This document shows, one piece after another, positions 57,060 through 64,000 of a DNA stretch of 64,000 nt. Below the pieces are notes generated by a model that saw only the letters and a program-made list of their open reading frames with translations, did not search any database and was not told the DNA's origin. Made by a program: the position numbers and the translations under genes. Every line of letters begins with the position of its first letter. Positions within the stretch are counted from its first letter, which is position 1. Origin of the DNA: Azolla caroliniana (taxonomy: Eukaryota; Polypodiophyta); NCBI GenBank assembly GCA_043228905.1, contig JBHGNT010000004.1, positions 25,048,001 through 25,112,000 of the forward strand, read 5' to 3'.

Positions 57060-57850
57060 ACACCGTCTTGCAAGAAGATCCAATGGATTCTAGCGTAGCA
57101 ACCATTCCTATTGCCCTTCCTATTTGATATGTTTATAAAAAAACTCTCAAACTATATCGGAGGAGGGGATGGACCTAATGTGGTGGGAGTGATGGCATTT
57201 GTATTGCCCTATATCAATGATATTGTGCTCATTTCCAAGGTATCCAAGGGGCTTCAACGCTTAGATTCTCTCCATGCCTCCGAAAATAGAGGTCTCACAA
57301 TGAATCTTACAAAAACTAAAACAATGGTGTCTAACACCTCATTAAGGTGGGACATATCCAAGGGGCTTCAACTCTAAGATTCTCTCCCTGCCTCCAAAAA
57401 TAGAGGTTTCACGATGAGTCTTACAAAACTAAAACAATTGTGTCTAATGACTCATTAAGCTGGGACATATCCAAGGGGTTTCAATGCTTAGATTCTCTCC
57501 ATACCTCAAAAAATAGAGGACTCATAGTGAATCTTACAAAAACTAACACAATGTTGTCTAACACCTCATTAAGGTGGGCTTTTGAGAATTTCTTTATCTT
57601 TGGAGGAGCACATGTAGTATACATTCAATGAAATTTATTCTTGGGGGTTATGTGCAAAGGGCCACAATTCTCTTCATGAAACATTACAAGCTTAGTTTAT
57701 ATGAGCATATGCAACACTTGGATCACTAAGTGACTATACATTTTCAAGATCCACAAATCATTATGTGGATTTTAAACACCATTGTCACCCCCACACTTGT
57801 GTATGGCTTAGAATTTTGGGGGCCATGACTCTAGCATACTTGTAGATAAC
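57060..57850 (+). pseudogene. LINE reverse-transcriptase relic with triplicated segment
   Basis: The frame at 57111-57377 reads LPFLFDMFIKKLSNYI-like sequence, then a catalytic-site region LPYINDIVLISK where active LINEs have a YADD-type motif. GLQRLDSLH and RGLTMNLTKTKTMV follow, matching the palm/thumb order of plant non-LTR reverse transcriptases. Further on, a region around 57780-57830 reads VTPTLVYGLEFWG-like, the usual block some 100 residues later. The second aspartate is kept but the first is Asn, and stops and frame changes are present. A 113-114-bp piece is repeated three times (57241-57579). Confidence 0.65.
57241..57579. repeat. 113-bp segment, three tandem copies
   Basis: Units start at about 57241, 57354 and 57468, each opening TATCCAAGGGG and containing TTAGATTCTCTCC or a variant, AATAGAGG, AATCTTACAAAA and ACCTCATTAAG. 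The units lie inside the LINE relic and arose after it decayed or during its decay. Confidence 0.85.
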
Positions 57851-60825
57851 CTTTCTCAAAAGAAAACAATCACAACATTGATAGTATTATGATGGATGGG
57901 AGATCATGGAAAAACCATTTACCTTTTCCATATCAAGGTATGATTCTGATGAAATCCATCAATGCAATCTGAAATCATTAGAGTAGAGTTGGGGGTAACA
58001 CCCATGATAGTTGATTTTACTTTGAGCACTAACTTTCATATAACGATTGTGGGACCTTCCAACACTTACAATTAGCTCTCATATCATTGATGTAATTGGC
58101 CGTAATCAAACATAAACCAATTTGATATACTTGAGTGAGTGCATGATTAAGTTTGCATGGTATGAATATTGACATATTATATCCCTTTGTCTACACTTTG
58201 GATTTCCTTGATTTAGGGCAATGATATACACTAAGAGGTTGCGTGCTAATCCCCAACTCCCCATGAGTCAAGGATGACACATTATCATACCTACCTTCTC
58301 CAACCGTCACCCGATTATTTCATTATGAATAATGTGGTTGTGTTATTATAAATAATTATGGTCCATGACCCTAGTTAACTTATTAGTACTTTGCTTGTGT
58401 TCACAGTATTGTATAGTAGTATCTCTACATAGCTTATTAGTACTTTTCTTGTGTTCATAATAATGTAAAGTAGTACTTTGCAATGTGAATGGTCATGAAT
58501 GTGCTACGTGCTACCCACACCCAAAAAAAACATATCTCATTATTGTTTCACGAGAAACAATAAGTGCCTCACTAATAATTTAGCAAAAACAGTAAGTTGT
58601 TTAGTGTTAGCTGGTTAGCTACCCGGAGTTGAATGGTCGGAGTCGGACGAATGTGAAAAGGAGTCGGAGTCAAAGTTGAAGAGTATGTATAAACAAGAGT
58701 CAGAATGTGAAAGGACAAAATTCGAATATAATGTAACTTTGCCAAGTATAAAAATTAGAGTAATATTAGGAAATAGACCGGTTTTGATATAACTGTAGGT
58801 TCTTGCCGAACAAGGCAAGCGTAAATCTTGGAGAGAGACTCTCAAGTCACCTATAAAAAGGGATCAAGAGCATTGTATTTGTATTGGTCTATTTTGATTA
58901 ATATAAGTTTTGGTAGTTAGAGTAGCTGCTATGTCGACTACTCTGTGTATTTTCTCGATCTGTCACTGTGTCAGATGTTCGAATTCAGTTTTTGCTGCAC
59001 AAATTATATTATATCTAATAGTCTATTAGGGGTGTATGTTTAATCGTAATAACTAATCTTTGTACACCTATTTTTTGAGTGTAGAACTAGTGCCGACCAA
59101 CCCATCTCTCCACCCCAATCTTCTTGACCGAATGTTCGACCTATTGTGTATGTCGGCCACAATTATTGGTAGGTTAACACAATAATTTAAAAGTCTACTA
59201 AAATAAGCATCATTACCTTCGTAGTTGTAGGACATTGTTTTTTGGGGTAGCATTTGTAACACATTGCACTCAACTGCATTGAACACCATGTATACTCCAT
59301 CAAACATGCCCCTAGTATTTGGGGCAATATCAACATTACTCTTGGTATACTCCTAAATGTTTTCATGCTTTCATACACTTGGTAGAAAAGGTTCTAGCAT
59401 ATTACCATGGTGATACTTGCGTACGTTTGTAAAGCAAAAAAGTGACAATACATTTTAATTGTTCGTTTTTGGTAATGAAAGTAGTGGGGGGTATAGTAGA
59501 GGAGGGTGAGTTTTGGTTTTCTTGGTACCGGCAACAGACAAAGATAAAGTGAAAACTTAAGAGGGGTGAAAGACTAAAGTCTTCTTGCCCAAGTTTTCTT
59601 TTCAATACCGTTAAAGGTAACAAAGCATTCACATCTAGATTTAGACAACAACTATGGAGTTTCAATTTATGATCAAACCAATAGTTTAAGATCCCAAAAT
59701 AAAAATATGAAGAATATACATTATGATCTTTGTTGCTCAAGACATCAACTTCAAACCATAACTTTGTTCTAAAGCACAATTAGTACCACCACCATCCAAT
59801 AGTAGAAGTAATTTAAATTTTAAGAGTTGAAGTCTACAACATGGCGCGTCAACACTTATGTCTTTGTTATCTTTATTGTTATTGTCGATTTATCCTTTTA
59901 TTGATTTAATTCATGGATCATGAACTAACTTGTTATTAGCATTCCAATCATGATCAATTTTGAGTTTCATTATCAATGTTGAGTCTCATGAATAATTGAT
60001 CTAATATCGTTAAATATCTAAGTTTTCATGGATGGTTTATTGTAGTTCATTAGAATTACAAACATATTATGGGGACGCTAGGATATTGGGAAATTTTCAT
60101 GACATACTTTTAGGGTTTCTAGTGTCCTAAGAGCACAATGTCTTATTCTCAAGTTTCATGATCGAAAAGGAAATATTCATGTTAAAGAGATTCTCACATG
60201 AAGGAGTATGCTTGAACTTGAATGGATTTAGTCAAGAAGAGGCAAATTGGTAAGTGATCTAGACGTACATATATGCTAATAAAACAAGTGCTAATGCATG
60301 GATATAAAGCTCACAAGTCGTTATGCATGTAGGGCACCCCATTGCATGGGTATTGGTCATAATAATATGTTTGGGAGTGCCATACTCCTCCATCATATGC
60401 ATGTTGGCCATGAAGGTAGTTAGACACGTGGGCATGGAGGACGATATATTATTGGGTTATTGTGGCCATGCTGCTTTAACAAGTCGGCAAAACATGGACA
60501 ATATTTCATGATATTGTACATTTCTCATAAGGTCTCCAATTCTTCCTCTTCAATTCCATATGACCAAAACAAAGAGACTTTGAGACCCTTGAAAGCAGCT
60601 TCTGCGATGGGCTCTTACGTACTCACAAATAGTGACATTCTTCCAGTTCGGTTTAGGTTTGGAAACCCCCAAACCGGTTTAGGCTTAACCGATTTGGTTT
60701 GGACAAGGCCAAACCGGTTAACCCGAAACCAAACCGTTGCCGATTCCTAAAGTCTTATGGAAGAACAATATCATTTTAAGTCTACCAAAACAGAGTCTCC
60801 ATGTTCTTCATTTAATGTGTAGAAG
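57851..60825. other. Intergenic region before PPR gene 2
   Basis: It holds a possible solo LTR near 58605-58980 and an AACCGGTT-rich patch at about 60650-60740. Frames at 59068-59378 and 59402-59779 on the minus strand lack domains. No other structure is recognised. Confidence 0.4.
58605..58980 (+). repeat. Possible solo LTR
   Basis: It starts TGTTAGCTGGTTAGC, has CTATAAAAAGGG (~58851) as a strong TATA-like box followed by a GTATTTGTATTGG leader-like stretch, and ends around CTGTGTCA. Size and promoter layout fit an LTR, but no partner LTR, coding region or clear target duplication is present, so borders are uncertain. Confidence 0.35.
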
Positions 60826-60858
60826 ATGAAGAAGAAGAAGAAGAAGAAGAAGATATGA
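60826..60858 (+). promoter_or_regulatory. Overlapping poly-lysine upstream ORF
   Basis: ATG at 60826 opens a 10-codon frame of Met, eight AAG lysine codons and Ile, ending TGA at 60856-60858. The PPR start ATG (60855-60857) lies within ATATGA, so the two frames overlap by four bases (60855-60858). If the mRNA begins upstream, scanning ribosomes would meet this ORF first. The run is also a (GAA)n microsatellite, so its presence may be coincidence. Confidence 0.45.
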
Positions 60859-63275
60859 AGGAGAGGAGAGAAGCTGTACCCAATGCTGAATTCACTCTTG
60901 TGGCCTTGCTCAAGGCATGTGCCAAGAAGAAGGACTTCCATGAAGGCATCAGAATACATTATGAGATTCGCCGGGATGAAGGGCTATTACAGAAGAACCC
61001 TTACCTTGCTAGCACTCTTGTGAATATGTATGTGAAATGTGGCATGCTCTCGGAAGCCGAGCAAGTGTTGGAATCCCTGCCCATGCGTGATGTTGTTTCG
61101 TGGTCGGCATTGATCTCAGGTTACTCGTACAGCCACACACATGCGCATAAAGTGTTTGATTCTCTCGATGACATGCGGAGAGAAGGTCTCTCCCCGAATG
61201 CCATCACTTTCACTGGCATCTTCAAGGCTTATGGCGACATCGGCAATATTGGCTATGGTGAGAGAATGCATGATGAGATTGTGAAGAGGAGGTTGCTCAT
61301 GGAAACCAAGGATGTCATGCTTGGTACTGCCTTGGTCGCCATGTACGTGAAATGTGGCGAGCTTAGAAAAGCGCAAAAAGTGCTTGAAGAGCTGCCAGTG
61401 CGCAATACAGCATCATGGAATGCTCTCATCTCAGGATACATCCAACACTGGGAATGCCGTGAAGCGATCAACTGTCTAGACGAAATGCAAATTGAGGGCC
61501 TTTGTCCGGATGAGGTTACTTTTACTTGCATCTTGAAAGCTTGCAGTGGCATCAAAGCCATTGAGAAGGGGATACAAATTCATCATGAGATTGTGACTAG
61601 GAATTTGCTCGCAAAAGATGTTGTGCTTGGCACTGCCCTGGTTGATATGTATGCCAAATGTGGTGTGATGGCCAAAGCACAAGAAGTGATTGAAGAGCTT
61701 CATGTTCACGATGTAGTGGCTTGGAATGCATTGATTGCTGGGTATGTCCAACACGGTCAATGCCATGAAGCTCTGGGTATCTTTGAACAGATGCAAAAGT
61801 TTCAGGAGCGGTGCCTGCCAAATGTAATCACCTTCGTCTGCATTTTGATGGCATGTGGAAATATTGGAGCCATCGAAAAGGGCAAACAAATCCATGATGA
61901 GATTGTGAGTAGGAAGTTGCTGGACAGGGATATCATACTCGGCACTGCTTTGGTGGATATGTATGCGAAATGTGGTGTTCTGACCAAAGCAAAAGAGGTG
62001 CTTGAAGCTCTTCCTACCCGAAATGTGGTCACTTGGAATGCACTAATTGCAGGCTATGCTCATCAAGGGGAATACCATGAGTCACTTTATTGTTTCCAAA
62101 GAATGCAAAGTGAGGGCTTGTCTCCTGATGAAGTCACTTTTCTTTGCATCTTGAAGGCATGTGGCAGTGCAAAAGCTATAGAGAAGGGCAAACAAATTCA
62201 TGGCGAAGTTCAGATCATTGGCTTCCTCGAGAAGGATGCCATGCTCTGCAATGCTTTGGTGGATATGTATGCAAAATGTGGGATGCTCTCAAAAGCACGT
62301 CAAATTCTAAAAAGTCTTCCGGTTCAAGATGTAGTTGCTTGGAATGCACTCATTGTGGGGTATGTTCACGAGGGCCGATGTGATGAAGCTCTTGATTGTT
62401 TTGAATGGATGCAAAGGGAGGGTCCTTCAGCAGATGAGGTCACATTTCTCACTCTTTTGAAAGCCTGTGGTAAGATTGGAGCGATTGACAAAGGCAAACA
62501 AATTCATTGTGAGATTGTAAGCAAAGAACTCTTGGAGAAAGATATCGTGCTTGGGAATGCTTTGGTGGATATGTATGGGAAATGTGGTGTTCTTGGAAAA
62601 GCATGCCAGGTGCTCGAAGCACTTCCGATCCGAGATGTGGTGTCTTGGTCGACAATAATTTCCGGGTATGGGCAACATGGGAGAGGTCAGGAAGCACTCA
62701 AGTGCTTTGAATGGATGCAATGTGAAGGTCTACTTCCAAATGCGGTAACACTGCTCAGTCTTCTGGTGGCATGCAGTCATGCCGGGTTACTTGAAGAAGC
62801 CCAAACACTTTTCGTTAGCATGTCAAGAAGATACGGGGTCACTCCAAATTTGGAGCATCATACTTGTATGGTGGCTGGTTTTGGATATGCAGGGCATTTT
62901 GACAAGGCCATGTCGGTCATTAAGGTTATGCCATCTCCAGAATGTGAATGTGGTTTAGTGTGGCTTGCCCTGTTGGGTGCATGTCGGAAATGGAGAAACT
63001 TGGAACTTGGGAGGTCGTGCTTTGATCAAGTTATACAGTTGGATAATAGTTGTGCAACAGCCTATGTGCTCATGACTGACATTTTTGCGGCAGCTGGCAT
63101 GCAAGAGGATGCACACAATGTGGAAACCATGAGATTGAAATATGCTTCATCTTGGAAGGAGGATTGGGATTACTCTTCACGTATAAATGATATATATGCA
63201 AAGGTACAAGTTATCAGTTCGGAAATGTCGGATGAAGGATTTTTGCCCCTAGTGGGCAACTTGTTTAGTGAATAG
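60855..63275 (+). CDS. PLS-E PPR protein 2
   Basis: An intronless frame of 806 residues. It starts with MKERREAVPN directly in PPR sequence, so an N-terminal targeting exon may be missing upstream. Six highly similar three-motif modules follow, marked by VSWSALISGY, ASWNALISGY, VAWNALIAGY, VTWNALIAGY, VAWNALIVGY and VSWSTIISGY, with TALVDMYAKCG and TFLCILKACG between them. This is PLS architecture. The C-terminus has E1 (LLGACRKWRNLELGRSCFDQ), E2-like (YVLMTDIFAAAGM) and a shortened block with INDIYAKVQVISSEM, then stops. The DYW deaminase with its HxE and CxxC zinc sites is absent. Proteins of this kind recognise organelle transcripts and usually need a separate DYW protein for C-to-U editing. 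Very uniform modules suggest recent module duplication or gene conversion. The RNA target is unknown. Confidence 0.92.
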   Translation: MKERREAVPNAEFTLVALLKACAKKKDFHEGIRIHYEIRRDEGLLQKNPYLASTLVNMYVKCGMLSEAEQVLESLPMRDVVSWSALISGYSYSHTHAHKVFDSLDDMRREGLSPNAITFTGIFKAYGDIGNIGYGERMHDEIVKRRLLMETKDVMLGTALVAMYVKCGELRKAQKVLEELPVRNTASWNALISGYIQHWECREAINCLDEMQIEGLCPDEVTFTCILKACSGIKAIEKGIQIHHEIVTRNLLAKDVVLGTALVDMYAKCGVMAKAQEVIEELHVHDVVAWNALIAGYVQHGQCHEALGIFEQMQKFQERCLPNVITFVCILMACGNIGAIEKGKQIHDEIVSRKLLDRDIILGTALVDMYAKCGVLTKAKEVLEALPTRNVVTWNALIAGYAHQGEYHESLYCFQRMQSEGLSPDEVTFLCILKACGSAKAIEKGKQIHGEVQIIGFLEKDAMLCNALVDMYAKCGMLSKARQILKSLPVQDVVAWNALIVGYVHEGRCDEALDCFEWMQREGPSADEVTFLTLLKACGKIGAIDKGKQIHCEIVSKELLEKDIVLGNALVDMYGKCGVLGKACQVLEALPIRDVVSWSTIISGYGQHGRGQEALKCFEWMQCEGLLPNAVTLLSLLVACSHAGLLEEAQTLFVSMSRRYGVTPNLEHHTCMVAGFGYAGHFDKAMSVIKVMPSPECECGLVWLALLGACRKWRNLELGRSCFDQVIQLDNSCATAYVLMTDIFAAAGMQEDAHNVETMRLKYASSWKEDWDYSSRINDIYAKVQVISSEMSDEGFLPLVGNLFSE

Positions 63276-64000
63276 AACTAACTATTGCCTTCTAAAGATT
63301 TGTATTTGGCTTCATGATGCACAATAAGGACGAAAAAACAAGATGTTCTCGGTCCTACTTGGCTGCTGATATTAATACAATTTATCAATCTGGATGTGGC
63401 ATGAGATGGAATATGCAACTTTCATATCAAGCTCTACATTCCCTTGAACCTTATACCATCCATCATCAGGCTTTTGTGCTATAAGAAGATGACAAATGGG
63501 AGACGCTGGAAATGCGTGCAGGACTAGTTAAATGGTGTCAGAGGGGAAATGAGGGTTGATATATAGAGTTGACAATGCAGGAATTCTGTTAAATCATAGT
63601 ATACACAATCAGATGAATGCAATGCAATGCATTTCCAACTTTGTGGAAAAGATTTCAAGCACACATCATGAGTAGAGGGAATAAATAAATAGAAGAGATA
63701 AAACTTTGGAACCGAGAATTGACACTCTGGACCATGATGCCACATTGATAGTCAGAGAGTTTTGGATGGATGAGAATTGCCTGAAGTGATGAGCATTTTC
63801 CTTCTAAGTTCTTGAACTAATAACAAATGTCGCATTTGACATTGTAACATGGATCGGGTAATGAACTTGCATGAAACAGTATCACGATGAAATGGTGGAA
63901 AAAGCCTATTCTCTCTACAAACCCTACAAAGGGTGGTAGATTATGCTTTTAAGCAGGGTATCGGGGGAGACACACTTTAAACATGTGCCAGCTTCTTTCC
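63276..64000. other. 3' flank of PPR gene 2
   Basis: Probable 3' UTR and downstream sequence to the window edge. The minus-strand frame at 63524-63745 has no domain. Nothing else is recognised. Confidence 0.4.

Overview
The window is plant nuclear DNA. It has spliceosomal introns, single-intron and multi-exon genes of land-plant families, LTR retrotransposons with a plant tRNA-Met primer site, and low gene density in AT-rich, repeat-littered sequence. Two very long PLS-type pentatricopeptide repeat (PPR) proteins with near-identical modules and many LINE/LTR relics suggest a seed-free vascular plant, perhaps a fern. This placement is inferred from sequence style and is not proven.

Host genes, left to right: (1) a TDR/PXY-type leucine-rich-repeat receptor kinase, + strand, 632-3915, 2 exons; (2) the mitochondrial ATP synthase 24-kDa subunit FAd/MGP1, - strand, 8648-13796, 7 reconstructed exons; (3) a membrane-anchored GH28 polygalacturonase, - strand, 30634-35124, 5 exons; (4) a small plant protein of unknown function, - strand, 37592-42370, 4 short exons in long introns; (5) a PLS PPR protein, + strand, 44104-46308; (6) an alpha-expansin, - strand, 47625-49129, 3 exons; (7) a second PLS-E PPR protein, + strand, 60855-63275. 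They do not form an operon or a visible pathway. The polygalacturonase and expansin both act on cell walls, and both PPR proteins probably act in organelle RNA processing.

The most structured part is 15.1-29.65 kb. A terminal-inverted-repeat element (17295-29645, ends CATAGATT/AATCTATG, flanked by TTACATC) encloses a decayed Ty3/gypsy element. The gypsy gag gene is split by a young Ty1/copia element (18930-24405, 5-bp target duplication ATTCT). The gypsy integrase is split by a 1.24-kb poly(A) retroposon (26920-28158, 17-bp target duplication). That retroposon belongs to a family with two further copies here: 15119-16581, which carries about six ~150-bp tandem units at its 5' side, and 32213-32437, inside a polygalacturonase intron. 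Tandem repeats at the 5' side, a unique 3' part, an A-rich tail and 12-19-bp target duplications resemble primate SVA composite retroposons in layout only. This is the best candidate here for something undescribed.

Other repeats are MITE-like elements with CATAG...CTATG ends (11694-11997 and 42439-42583), a 727-bp relative of the large inverted-repeat element (6705-7431), LINE reverse-transcriptase debris (40.0-41.2 and 57.1-57.9 kb), and several tandem duplications. Large parts of 3.9-6.7, 35.1-37.6, 49.3-57.0 and 57.9-60.8 kb hold nothing I can recognise.
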